DNA of 64,000 bases from assembly GCA_030248135.1 (NCBI GenBank), contig JASANC010002108.1, forward strand, positions 1 to 64,000, read 5' to 3'. The position numbers were made by a program, and so were the translations under genes. The stretch is from Theristus sp. LFF4_11. Taxonomy: Eukaryota; Nematoda; Chromadorea; Monhysterida; Xyalidae. Of the stretch, positions 11,592 to 22,420 are shown piece after piece (the stretch's first letter is position 1; the number at the start of each line of letters is the position of its first letter). The notes under the pieces were generated by a model. It was not told the origin of the DNA, did no database searches, and worked only from the letters and a program-made list of their open reading frames with translations.

Positions 11592-13535
11592 AGTAGTAGG
11601 GGTAGGGTAAGTAGGGGGCAAATTTGACCGTGCAAATTCTACGGTCATCTTACAGTGCTGTCGGTTTCACGGTCATCTTATAGTGCTCTTCGTTCAGGGT
11701 GCAAACAGTTGTTTCAGGGTGCAAATTTTACGGTCACCTTATAGTGCTCTTGGTTTGAAAATTTTACGGTTGCCTTGTAGTGCTCTTGGTTTTGCGGTCG
11801 CCTTGTTCTTGGTTGTAAATTTTACGGTCGCCTTTTCAGCAGTCATAGTGTCAGAATTTTTTTCAGGGGGCAAAATATATTGCTTGGGTCACCTTATAGT
11901 GTGAGCTTTTCAGCAAGTGCAATGCAGCGAGGTGCGAACCAAAAACTGACCGTGCGCTGCACAGCGCAACATGCCAGATCGGCCGGGGTTTGTCACATAA
12001 CACGACGCCTTTGCGCTGCTGTGTGCTTGCTCGCTATTGCGTTGGCTTGCTTTATGCAGCACACACGCCTTGTGTGCTTGCTTTATACAGCACACATTGT
12101 ATAATGCACACGTGCATTGTGTGCGCTGCATGCAGTTTTATCCACCCAGTAACGCCGCCTCATTAAAAAGCATTAATATTAGCGCTGCCTGTGTGTGTAA
12201 ATCATTACTTTCACGCGCGTGCAACGAATACGCCTGCTGAAAATCATCGCGGCAACTGCACGTTTCGTCGCGGCTGTGCATCGAATGACTTGCAATTTTT
12301 TTAGTTTTCACACACAACACGATAAATTAAAAATGTTAACTTCGTTTTCTAATGCACAATGACAACTGAACAATGCAACTGTGCAGCCTTTATCTACAAG
12401 AGTTTGCGGCAGCGTTGCCGGGTCGCCATGTGAGCCTGCAAACCACAGCTCGCACATGCAATTAATGCAGTGTTTTGTTGCAGTTTCAAGCCCGTTTCTG
12501 AAATGATGCTTCTATTACAATTCACTGTGTACATTTTTGACTCTTTAACTGACTCTTTTGATTCTTTAAACCGACTCTTTTGACTCCTTAACTGACTCTT
12601 TTGATTCTTTAAACCGACTCTTTTGACTCCTTAACTGACTCTTTTGACTCCTTAACTGACTCTTTTGACTCCTTAGCTGACTCTTTTGACTCCTTAGCTG
12701 ACTCTTTTGATTCTTTAAACCGACTCTTTTGATTCTTTAAACCGACTCTTTTGACTCCTTAGCTGACTCTTTTGATTCTTTAAACCGACTCTTTTGACTC
12801 CTTAACTGACTCTTTTGACTCTTTAACTGACTCTTTTGATTCTTTAAACCGACTCTTTTGACTCCTTAACTGACTCTTTTGACTCCTTAACTGACTCTTT
12901 TGACTCCTTAGCTGACTCTTTTGACTCCTTAGCTGACTCTTTTGATTCTTTAAACCGACTCTTTTGACTCCTTAACTGACTCTTTTGACTCTTTAACTGA
13001 CTCTTTTGATTCTTTAAACCGACTCTTTTGACTCCTTAACTGACTCTTTTGACTCCTTAACTGACTCTTTTGACTCCTTAGCTGACTCTTTTGACTCCTT
13101 AGCTGACTCTTTTGACTAAATTACTTTATTCATTGGCTTTTTTTTAACAAAAACTACTCTCATTGACCATTTCACGTGTTATCTCCGGTATTCATGTGGA
13201 TATTTGTTTTGTTAACCGATCTTCATGACACGCGAATCTTTATTCATATCAAGTAATCATGACACGTAAACAAGAAACAAATGTATAATTCGTACGACAT
13301 TTTTAGTGCAACTCTGAATCGACTCTAACGATTCCAAGTAGAGTTTAACAATCACAACAACAATGACAAGCGTAGAAAAAAAATTTGAAAAATTTACGAA
13401 CAGTTTAATTAAACAACGATGCGACAAGTCAATGGCACGTAACACGTTCAAAACATTTTACTAAATTCATACGGTTCCACTGCCCCCTCAAATTCAGCAC
13501 TAATTTCTTCTTCTTTTTCTTCTTCGTCTTCAACG
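11592..13535 (+). repeat. Left terminal inverted repeat (1944 bp)
   Basis: Positions pair with the right arm as p + q = 27672 outside the minisatellite and p + q = 27736 inside it. No mismatch was seen in the stretches compared by eye, including several identical open frames on opposite strands. The outer 300 bp carry repeated ACGGTC(A/G)CCTTATAGTGCTC motifs, which may be subterminal binding sites. Confidence 0.8.
12533..13122 (+). repeat. Minisatellite in the left arm, 21/22-bp units
   Basis: About 28 tandem units of two kinds: GACTCTTTTGACTCCTTA(A/G)CT (21 bp) and GACTCTTTTGATTCTTTAAACC (22 bp). Block orders such as C-T-C-C-C recur, indicating higher-order duplication. Confidence 0.85.
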
Positions 13536-14086
13536 GCAAATAAATCGAGGTTTGCTTTTATCACACGATTTCTAATAAGAAACCTTCGATCCAGCCAAGC
13601 ACACTCTCCTGCTTCTTCGCTACTATAATCGTCTTCTTCATATGTGCTTTTTCGTCTGCTGATGTTCTCGTAGATATCGTCCTCGTTCTCAAGATCGTTT
13701 ACCAATTTGAACTTTGATTCAACAACTTCTCTCAATTTATCCACAAACTCGCTTAGGAACGGTTCCTTCAAAACATCTTTTAAATCAGGTATGTCGTCAT
13801 AACGCTCAATCGTTTCGCTCAAAAGTAATCGCCAACGCTCGGTTTCTTTTCCATCTGCATCTTCTTCTTCTGTGTCAGATTCGGGATCTTCTCTTTCACT
13901 AGTTTCGCTGCCCGCTTCACTTTCACTGGTAGGCTCATGGCGCTGAGAATCTTCTGTTTCATCGAGTCGTGGTTCATTCTCCATATTCTCTACAGTTCCT
14001 TCAGATTTGTGAAAGAGGCGTTCGTGACGCACTCTATTGGAAGAGGATGAAAAGCTGCGACCACACACTGAGCAAGCTTTGGTCAT
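13448..14086 (-). CDS. C2H2 zinc-finger, acidic protein encoded by the palindromic element
   Basis: A single open frame of 212 residues occupies the unique centre and runs into the left arm. Residues 5-26 form a C2H2 finger (CSVCGRSF ... HERLFH: C-x2-C, H-x4-H); the rest is very acidic (runs of E/D), with a short Ser/Arg region. No transposase or replication domain was recognised. The last 28 codons lie inside the inverted repeat, so the same C-terminus is encoded again on the plus strand at about 14204-14287 without a start. A TATA-like TATATAAAGG lies 26-35 bp upstream of the ATG. The protein could be a host-derived DNA-binding protein or an element regulator. Confidence 0.65.
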   Translation of the reverse strand: MTKACSVCGRSFSSSSNRVRHERLFHKSEGTVENMENEPRLDETEDSQRHEPTSESEAGSETSEREDPESDTEEEDADGKETERWRLLLSETIERYDDIPDLKDVLKEPFLSEFVDKLREVVESKFKLVNDLENEDDIYENISRRKSTYEEDDYSSEEAGECAWLDRRFLIRNRVIKANLDLFAVEDEEEKEEEISAEFEGAVEPYEFSKMF

Positions 14087-14110
14087 GACTGATTTAAGAT
14101 CAGGATTACT

Positions 14111-14123
14111 GCCCTTTATATAG
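14111..14123 (-). promoter_or_regulatory. TATA-like box of the element's C2H2 gene
   Basis: On the minus strand the sequence reads CTATATAAAGGGC, 25-37 bp upstream of the ATG at 14086. It lies in the unique centre of the palindrome. Confidence 0.4.
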
Positions 14124-14200
14124 TGCTAGAAGACCAGCATGATAAAATTAGTACGAGTTCTGCACTTGTTTCTTGTTACGTGTCATATTCGATTTTTTGA

Positions 14201-16080
14201 CGTTGAAGACGAAGAAGAAAAGGAAGAAGAAATTAGTGCTGAATTTGAGGGGGCAGTGGAACCGTATGAATTTAGTAAAATGTTTTGAACGTGTTACGTG
14301 CCATTGACTTGTCGCATCGTTGTTTAATTAAACTGTTCGTAAATTTTTCAAATTTTTTTTCTACGCTTGTCATTGTTGTTGTGATTGTTAAACTCTACTT
14401 GGAATCGTTAGAGTCGATTCAGAGTTGCACTAAAAATGTCGTACGAATTATACATTTGTTTCTTGTTTACGTGTCATGATTACTTGATATGAATAAAGAT
14501 TCGCGTGTCATGAAGATCGGTTAACAAAACAAATATCCACATGAATACCGGAGATAACACGTGAAATGGTCAATGAGAGTAGTTTTTGTTAAAAAAAAGC
14601 CAATGAATAAAGTAATTTAGTCAAAAGAGTCAGCTAAGGAGTCAAAAGAGTCAGCTAAGGAGTCAAAAGAGTCAGTTAAGGAGTCAAAAGAGTCAGTTAA
14701 GGAGTCAAAAGAGTCGGTTTAAAGAATCAAAAGAGTCAGTTAAAGAGTCAAAAGAGTCAGTTAAGGAGTCAAAAGAGTCGGTTTAAAGAATCAAAAGAGT
14801 CAGCTAAGGAGTCAAAAGAGTCAGCTAAGGAGTCAAAAGAGTCAGTTAAGGAGTCAAAAGAGTCAGTTAAGGAGTCAAAAGAGTCGGTTTAAAGAATCAA
14901 AAGAGTCAGCTAAGGAGTCAAAAGAGTCGGTTTAAAGAATCAAAAGAGTCGGTTTAAAGAATCAAAAGAGTCAGCTAAGGAGTCAAAAGAGTCAGCTAAG
15001 GAGTCAAAAGAGTCAGTTAAGGAGTCAAAAGAGTCAGTTAAGGAGTCAAAAGAGTCGGTTTAAAGAATCAAAAGAGTCAGTTAAGGAGTCAAAAGAGTCG
15101 GTTTAAAGAATCAAAAGAGTCAGTTAAAGAGTCAAAAATGTACACAGTGAATTGTAATAGAAGCATCATTTCAGAAACGGGCTTGAAACTGCAACAAAAC
15201 ACTGCATTAATTGCATGTGCGAGCTGTGGTTTGCAGGCTCACATGGCGACCCGGCAACGCTGCCGCAAACTCTTGTAGATAAAGGCTGCACAGTTGCATT
15301 GTTCAGTTGTCATTGTGCATTAGAAAACGAAGTTAACATTTTTAATTTATCGTGTTGTGTGTGAAAACTAAAAAAATTGCAAGTCATTCGATGCACAGCC
15401 GCGACGAAACGTGCAGTTGCCGCGATGATTTTCAGCAGGCGTATTCGTTGCACGCGCGTGAAAGTAATGATTTACACACACAGGCAGCGCTAATATTAAT
15501 GCTTTTTAATGAGGCGGCGTTACTGGGTGGATAAAACTGCATGCAGCGCACACAATGCACGTGTGCATTATACAATGTGTGCTGTATAAAGCAAGCACAC
15601 AAGGCGTGTGTGCTGCATAAAGCAAGCCAACGCAATAGCGAGCAAGCACACAGCAGCGCAAAGGCGTCGTGTTATGTGACAAACCCCGGCCGATCTGGCA
15701 TGTTGCGCTGTGCAGCGCACGGTCAGTTTTTGGTTCGCACCTCGCTGCATTGCACTTGCTGAAAAGCTCACACTATAAGGTGACCCAAGCAATATATTTT
15801 GCCCCCTGAAAAAAATTCTGACACTATGACTGCTGAAAAGGCGACCGTAAAATTTACAACCAAGAACAAGGCGACCGCAAAACCAAGAGCACTACAAGGC
15901 AACCGTAAAATTTTCAAACCAAGAGCACTATAAGGTGACCGTAAAATTTGCACCCTGAAACAACTGTTTGCACCCTGAACGAAGAGCACTATAAGATGAC
16001 CGTGAAACCGACAGCACTGTAAGATGACCGTAGAATTTGCACGGTCAAATTTGCCCCCTACTTACCCTACCCCTACTACT
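14201..16080 (-). repeat. Right terminal inverted repeat (1880 bp)
   Basis: Reverse complement of the left arm, shorter by 64 bp within the minisatellite. It ends CCCCTACTACT at 16080, directly followed by the AGTGTT duplication. Confidence 0.8.
14621..15140 (-). repeat. Minisatellite in the right arm
   Basis: Inverted copy of the left minisatellite, about three units shorter. The difference accounts for the whole arm-length difference. Confidence 0.85.
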
Positions 16081-16249
16081 AGTGTTATCCTGTACTAATT
16101 ATGGATCTTATTATAAAAAAGTCTCAGGATCTGTAATCGGATTTTTCTAATCTTAAAATCATGATACTATACGTGTCAAATCGTTGTTTTTGTTGTTGTT
16201 GGGGATTTACTAGCAAATTGACCCGTGCCTACGGCACGGTTAGCTGATA

Positions 16250-17440
16250 AATACAACTATTATTTTTGAGTTGGTTTTCCCTTTTGACCTTGCCTACGAC
16301 GCGGACTCAAAGTGCATTGCATTTTGATTTTGAGCTGCTTTAACCGACTGTTGTTGATTTACCATAGAAGTGATCGCTTACCCTAACCTAAGCCAGGCCT
16401 TTTAAAGTGTAAATGTCAAAAAGGCAACACTTTTGAACAATTGTTGCAAAACGCCAACTTTCGTCTTGATAAGTTGCTTTTTTACTCTAACCTAAACCAA
16501 GCCTTTTAAAGTTTAAATGACGAAAAATGCAAAACTTTTCTGAATATTCGCTGCAAAACGGCCAGTTTTGTGTGGTATGTTTACTACTCTTACCTTTAAC
16601 CCTAACGTTAGCCAAGGATTTTTGATAGAATGGAAATGACAAAACAGCAACATTTTACTGAATACCCGTAGCAAAGCTCACCTAAGCCAAGCCTTTTAAA
16701 GTTTAAATGACGAAAAATGCAAAACTTTCCTGAATATTCGCTGCAAAACGGCCACTTTTGTGTGGTATGTTTACTACTCTTACCTTTAACCCTAAGCTTA
16801 GCCAAGGATTTTTGTTAGAATGGAAATGACAAAACAGCAACATTTTACTGAATACCCGTAGCAAAGCTCCCGCTTTTGTTTTGAATGTTTACTTCTTTTC
16901 CCCGCTTACCCTAACCTAAGCTAACCTAAAAAACAAATGAAGGAAAAAGCAACGATTTTCTAAATACTCGTTGTAAACACCGGCTTTATAAAAAGTCTAC
17001 CTTGTGAAAAGAGCGATTAACTTGCAAGCGATTGTTTTAAAAACTCGTTTTTTGTGAAAAAAAACTCCATCGTCTACAATGGAGTCCTTGCAATTCTTAC
17101 GATTGTCTCGCTTGTTGGTTGTCGCTCTTGAGCAAAAGGCGCTTTTCTATCTTAAGTGAGGCATTTTCTACGATAAAAAACAAATGAAGGAAAAAGCAAC
17201 GACTTTCTACATTTTACTGAATTTCACCTTAGCCAAGGATTTTTGATAGAATGGAAATGACAAAACAGCAACATTTTACTGAATACCCGTAGCAAAGCTC
17301 CCGCTTTTGTTTCGAATGTTTACTTTTTTCCCCGCTTACCCTAACCTAAGCCAGTTCTTTTTGATCGAGTGCAACAAAAAGCAACACGTTTCTGAGTACC
17401 CATTGTGTAAAACGGTCGCTTTTGTTTTGTTATGTAGCTT
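16250..17440 (+). repeat. Diverged satellite with CCCTAACCTAAGCC cores
   Basis: Repeating modules of roughly 100-150 bp contain (C)TTACCCTAACCTAAGCC, CTTTTAAAGTTTAAATGACG, GCAAAA-CG-CC(A/G)CTTTTGTGTGG and ACTGAATACCCGTAGCAAAGCTC. Cores occur near 16378, 16488, 16590, 16680, 16790, 16905 and 17335. The blocks at 16488-16680 and 16680-16870 are close copies. A further copy group with ACAATGGAGTCC(A/T)TGCAATTCTT(A/G)CG spans about 16980-17100 and 17520-17640. No coding content. Confidence 0.7.
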
Positions 17441-17857
17441 TTCCATCTTAAGTGACGCATTTTCGATGATAAAAAAACAAATGAAGCAAAAAGCAACGAT
17501 TTTCTAAATACTAAACACCGGCTTTGTAAAAAATCTACCTTGTGAAAAGAGCGATTGCAAGCAAACGATTGTTTTAAAAACTCGTTTTTTTTTGTGAAAA
17601 AAACTCCATCGTCTACAATGGAGTCCATGCAATTCTTGCGATTGTTGGTTGTCGCTCTTGAGCAAAAGGCATCATGATGACTAAAGTCATGTGGAATGAC
17701 GATTTGAACTTTGCATTCTCATTAGAAAATGGAGTATGAGTATTCAGTTGATGATGACTTAAATAGCAAAATTGGCTCAAACTTGTAAATTTTGATAGCC
17801 AATCAACGTAGCGGAACGGACCTGACCTGACTTACATACACAGTTACTATCTTAGTA

Positions 17858-17859
17858 TT

Positions 17860-17952
<93 letters not shown>

Positions 17953-17962
17953 AGATAGATAG
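17858..17962 (+). repeat. (TAGA)n microsatellite
   Basis: About 25 uninterrupted TAGA units, with a single irregularity near the right end (TAGAAGATAGATAGG). Confidence 0.95.
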
Positions 17963-18042
17963 GCAATGTTTTTAGCTAGGGCTAACCGAAAAAAGCGTTA
18001 GAGTAGGGTGCCCATCGAATTTTCTCTGTCATTTGGTGTCTA

Positions 18043-18112
18043 TACACCCCTCGGAGGGCTCGATCCCCCGAACGCACAGACGAGTCTAACGCGCTACCAT
18101 GAGGCCACGAAG
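18043..18112 (-). other. tRNA-like remnant (A-box and B-box only)
   Basis: On the minus strand, TGGCCTCATGGTAGCGCG resembles a D-arm/A-box and GGGGGATCGAGCCCTCC a T-arm/B-box. The anticodon arm does not fold properly and the 5' acceptor half does not pair with GAGGGGT. It is therefore more likely a tRNA pseudogene or SINE head than a working tRNA gene. Confidence 0.4.
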
Positions 18113-18144
18113 GTGAATCTGAAACAGCTTTCTTTTTATCGCAG

Positions 18145-21100
18145 CTGTACGAGTGGTTGGGAGATGAACATTGACCAGTTGCAGTGTACGTTCGCGAAAG
18201 ATGAGGAGATTGGCTCCGGAACTTTCTCGACCGTTTACAAAGGTAAGCCACACTGAGAACGCCTCTACAGTAGAAATTACTAAATTACTAAAAATCTTCA
18301 TTTATTTTTCAATATCTTTTAAAATCTTTTACAAAACAACATTTTTCACGATTCTGTTCAGCTGCCAGTGTGGCTGCTGCACGAAATCGGCAGCACGCAA
18401 GATTGTTCAGTAATTTTGTTCAGTGCACAGTGCAGGCCAACTTTCACACGGTTCCAGTGATTGCTGATTGGCTGGTCGTTTTTTAACTCGGTGATCACTT
18501 TGCTCAGAGAAAACGTATCTGCTACGATTTGGCTATAAAAGTGGCGAGCTACAAAGAGTAGTAACAAACCCCAATTGACTACGCTTATTGTAAAACGGGG
18601 ACGTATTGGGCTACTACAATTACTCAAGGTCCACAGCTACAGTGTAAATGCAGTAGCTGCGTTTTCACAGGTGAGTTACGAGTGAATACCATATTCACAT
18701 CGCTCATTTGATTCTGAAAAAATAATGTTAAGTAATCTATCGGCCATCTGAACCGCAGTAAAAGAACGGAAAAGCTTCACGTTTTCAAACAACTTTTAGC
18801 CAAATACACCGGTTGCTTGCCAGCAAAACGGATTCACAAGCAGACGACGATCATGGACTGCTGTTTCGTTGCAGTGAAGGAGCCAAAACGAAACACAAAC
18901 CGAGAGGCGTTCGTGCGCGAATTCGAGTTCATGAAGGTCGCACGTGTCAAGACAACATGGAATTTCAATTACTGTTAAACTTTCAAATACAATCGAACTC
19001 TAAATTATAGGGAATCAGCTGATTGGTTGGCCAACCACGCACAAACACACAGATTTTTTTTTGGTAGCTTTTTTGTCTGACACCAGGTCGGCTTTTAGAA
19101 ATTTCGGAACATTTTTCTTGAGTTTCATTTAAAAAAACTCTTTCAGAATCTCGGTTATCACGCGCACTTTGTGAATTTACTTGGCTGCATCACCAGCAGA
19201 GGCCAGCTGTATTTGGTCATGGAATACTGCGAACATGGAAACTTGCTGGACCTGCTACAGAGGCAGAAACCAACGGTAAATTGAGATACTTGCTAGAAAT
19301 TGAGAATCTGTACCTTTAGTTCCTACCTCCTGCAATAACTCTTTCACACGACGGTTTCTAACATTTTTCAGTCGTCGCTGCTCTCTTTTGCGTGGCAAAT
19401 CGCCACTGGAATGGTGTGTTCTGTCTGAAATTGTGCGCGTTTTCTTGTTTTATTTGTACTATTTAATATTTTATTCAATTTGTACCAGTTCGCAGAACCA
19501 CAGAGAGAGAAAAATTAGTCATTGGGTAAAAAACAGCGCCCATTTTTGGTGTTCAACTGATCAAAAAAACAACGTCTTAATGTCTTGAAGAGCTTTCTCG
19601 CTGAGAAACGGTTCATACACCGGGATCTTGCTGCACGCAACGTGCTGATCGACGGCAACAAACGACTGAAAGTAAACACTTTTTCTTTTGAAAAACAAAC
19701 GTGTTTTTCATCCTTTTTGTTCTTTCGCTGAATTTCTTTCGTTTGTTCCTTGATTAGCGCATCAGCCAGAGCAAGCTGAAACAGCGTCGACACCGCTGGT
19801 TGATCAAAGATTTCATATGTCAGTAAGGCCGAATAAATAAGGCATTCCTTGTGTTCTCCTTCAATGCAGGATCAGTAGCAGACTAGTGTTTTTTCAAGGA
19901 GTTGGCTTGTTCAAGAATACCAAGATACCGTCTACCAAAATACCAAAATACCAAGATAAGTCTTGCATATAAGGTTTCCTTCTACAACTTTGAAAATCAA
20001 AAACTTCTGAAAAAAGTGAAAAAAAATTCTGAACAATTTTGTGTGACTTTATAAGTGGGAGGAGGTCTTATAATGCGAAGATTAACAAGTCCGGCCTTAA
20101 AAACGAGGTGAGATTTCGACCAAGTCAAAAATTTGATTTTTTTTGGTTTCCCGCCGTGTGACACTCCGCCCACTTTTGTGGGAGGAACCTTGTATGCGTG
20201 TGCAAGGAACACACAATTGCTTTTGAACGTGTCTTTTTTCTTTCATTCAAATTTCGCGCTCTCATTGCTCCCTGAAAAAAGCTGCCACTCTGCCATTCCG
20301 TACAATACTACTGTAGTTTTGTGTATTTCAACGAGTCCGACTGAAAATGATGCATCTCCCGTTTGCAAGGGCGTGGGGGCGACAGCAATTCTTGTTTTTG
20401 CTTCTCAGATCGCCGACTTTGGCCTGGCTGTGCAACAGGCTTATTACACGAGTGCTGGCGGGGAAATGGTGCCAATCAAGTGGATGGCAGCGGAGAGTCT
20501 GGCAAAACGACGATTCACGCTGAAATCGGACGTGTCAGACACTTTTATTCTTATTTAATTTTTAGTTACAGTCTAACTCAATAGCATATCCATCTATCTG
20601 ATTGGTTGGTGATCATGTGATGCAGGCATTCTGTGCAGGCATTGCGTCGGTTTAGTTTGCACAGAATGCATGCATCACGATCACCAACCAATCAGCAAGT
20701 TGGATATGTCGTTGGTTAAGACTGTACATTGTACTAAAAAATCTGTTTTGGTTTTCAGTTTTTCAGATATCATTTTTTTTGGTTTTCAGTTGGTCATACG
20801 GTGTGGTTCTATTTGAGATTTTTTCGCTCGGTGCTGTGCCATACGAAGATTTGCGGGTGACTACGCCTGAAGAGCTAGCAAAGTATTTGCAGCGGGGAAA
20901 TCGTCTTTCGCGCCCGGAATTGGCTGATGACGAAATGTAAAGTGGTTTTTCTTATATCTGAGTTTAAAAAACAGTAAAACAGTAGAAATAACCAATCAAC
21001 GGAGTACTGAAGAAGAATTGAACACAGCCAAACTTCCGACACGATCAACAGGTACAAAGTGATGCGCAATTGTTGGGCGGATCAACCAAAGAAACGGCCA

Positions 21101-21860
21101 ACTTTTGTCGAAATTCGTGAACTGCTGCGCAAACGATTGAACGCTGGACAAAGCTTCGATAACTCCGGCTACTTGGAAGCAACAGCAGCAGACACAGGTG
21201 ACGGCTTCACAGAGAATCTATGTCATTATTTCTCCTTTTATATGCGTATCCCGCATTTTTAGATAATTTACAACTGAAGTTCACAGCTATATTTCTTTCA
21301 TGCCGGTGCCACAAGCCAGTGAGAGCATTTTGAAGTTGGAACCTTTTTGTGGCTCACCCTGTACTATCAGTAGCAGCAAGAATCTCGTTCCAAAATACAA
21401 TTTTAGATACAGTGTCTATGTGGGTAGAAGTGGTCGGTCGGAAGAAATATGTCGGTCAGATTTCCAGATCAAAAGAATAAGGGACAGCCAAAAAAACCCT
21501 GTGACAATTGTGTATGCTGTAAATAAATACCGTATAATATGTGTGTGCGTAAATGTGTGTGTGCGTCTGTGTGTCTGTCCATTTCCAAAACGCCATCATT
21601 TCTTAAAAATCCTCGGAGTTTTAATAATATCTTTCGAAACAGCGTTCAACGTTTTAGACTGCTTCGATGACCACATTAGTCGCGACTACAGCGTTGCATC
21701 CACGCAGAATCACGCATCCTCCATTCGTCAGCGACAAGAGTGGAAACGCCAGTATTATGTGGTCATACCACGGTTGACGGTGATTCCAAACTGCGATTCA
21801 GAAGAGGAGTCTATCAGTCATCCGATCATTGGTGGGTGGTTCAAAGGCAGGCCCGTCTAA
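18145..21860 (+). CDS. Receptor-type tyrosine kinase (kinase domain and tail; ectodomain not found)
   Basis: Nine exons join in consistent phase: 18145-18242, 18800-18936, 19147-19275, 19372-19413, 19591-19671, 20409-20533, 20790-20936, 21052-21197, 21643-21860. The kinase domain starts with the WEM-IDQL pre-loop, glycine loop IGSGTFSTVYKG, VAVK lysine, MEYCEHGNLLDLL hinge, catalytic loop FIHRDLAARN, DFGLA, PIKWMAAESL, SDVWSYGVVLFEIFSLG and the end motif MRNCWADQPKKRPTF. HRDLAARN and PIKWM are typical of tyrosine kinases, and the W-E-x start and FSLG of receptor types. A C-terminal tail of about 90 residues contains Tyr in SGYLEA, SRDYS and QYYV, which could be docking sites. No signal peptide, ectodomain or membrane segment is visible upstream, where satellite DNA and the palindromic element lie. 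The first exon begins after a clean acceptor (TCGCAG), so at least one more 5' exon is expected. Confidence 0.85.
20567..20726. mobile_element. MITE-like inverted-repeat element in a kinase intron
   Basis: The two halves are imperfect inverted copies: TACAGTCTAACTC...CATATCCA...TGATTGGTTGGTGATCATG and, at the far end, GATCACCAACCAATCAGC...GGATATG...GTTAAGACTGTA. It lies wholly inside the intron between 20534 and 20789 and belongs to the same family as the element at 61423-61598. Confidence 0.6.
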
Positions 21861-22420
21861 AGTGATGTTTCATTTGCAGAAATTTGTGTGTAAAAAACGA
21901 AAATTACCAGCGGGTTGGTTACAATCTTAGTTGATACAATATTGCAAATGCAGTGAATCCGCATGTTGCGTTCCATGAACATACACTGTATCTCATCATC
22001 TTGTCACATAGAAAAAAATGTCTCGATTTTCTTTCAATTGAACATGTGCAATGCACATAGTCATTTCTTTCTGGTCTTTTGTCACGTTTACAAATAATTG
22101 AAAAATCTTCATCAGAAATAAAAAGATGCTGAACCAACAGAACGGCAAAACTCGAGAATTTGGTTAGTAGGACCGTGTGTCTGTGTGGGCTGTGGGTGCG
22201 TGTTTTTTCCAATTTTAACGAGTTTTATAGCGTGAAATGCAACACCATCACGAAACACATCCTGTGTTTATTTACGTTCAATTATGATGCTCAACTGAAA
22301 AACGATAAACTCACACAGTTGGTGCGGAGAAAAGAGCGAAGATTTGTTGCTTTCCAAGACTGTACACAGTTGTGAGTTTTGTCCAAATACAGGGGCTGTA
22401 GTTTCTGACATCTTATAATC
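21861..22420. other. Intergenic stretch between kinase and receptor-like gene
   Basis: AT-rich, no supportable exon or RNA gene seen. Confidence 0.4.

Larger units (their letters stand above)
11592..16080. mobile_element. Palindromic Polinton/Maverick-like non-autonomous element
   Basis: The 4489-bp unit is an almost perfect inverted repeat: left arm 11592-13535 (1944 bp), right arm 14201-16080 (1880 bp), with a 665-bp centre. Both outer ends start AGTAGTAGGGGTAGGG reading inward, and both are flanked by AGTGTT (11586-11591 and 16081-16086), a 6-bp target-site duplication. A 5'-AG end, a 6-bp duplication and long terminal inverted repeats are features of Polintons/Mavericks, but no DNA polymerase B, integrase, ATPase, protease or capsid gene is present, so the copy would be non-autonomous. 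The 64-bp arm difference equals three minisatellite units (21+21+22). Alternatives are a foldback element or another long-TIR DNA transposon. Confidence 0.7.

Noticed and set aside
11880..12320. Open frames of 60-75 codons in the palindrome arms
   Set aside because: They occur in both arms by symmetry, lack domains, and consist of repeated motifs.
12533..13122. Regular 21/22-bp repeats resembling a CRISPR array
   Set aside because: Units are contiguous with no spacers, the genome is eukaryotic, and the array is mirrored within a transposon arm.
18043..18112. Functional tRNA gene on the minus strand
   Set aside because: A and B boxes are present, but the anticodon arm and the acceptor stem do not fold.
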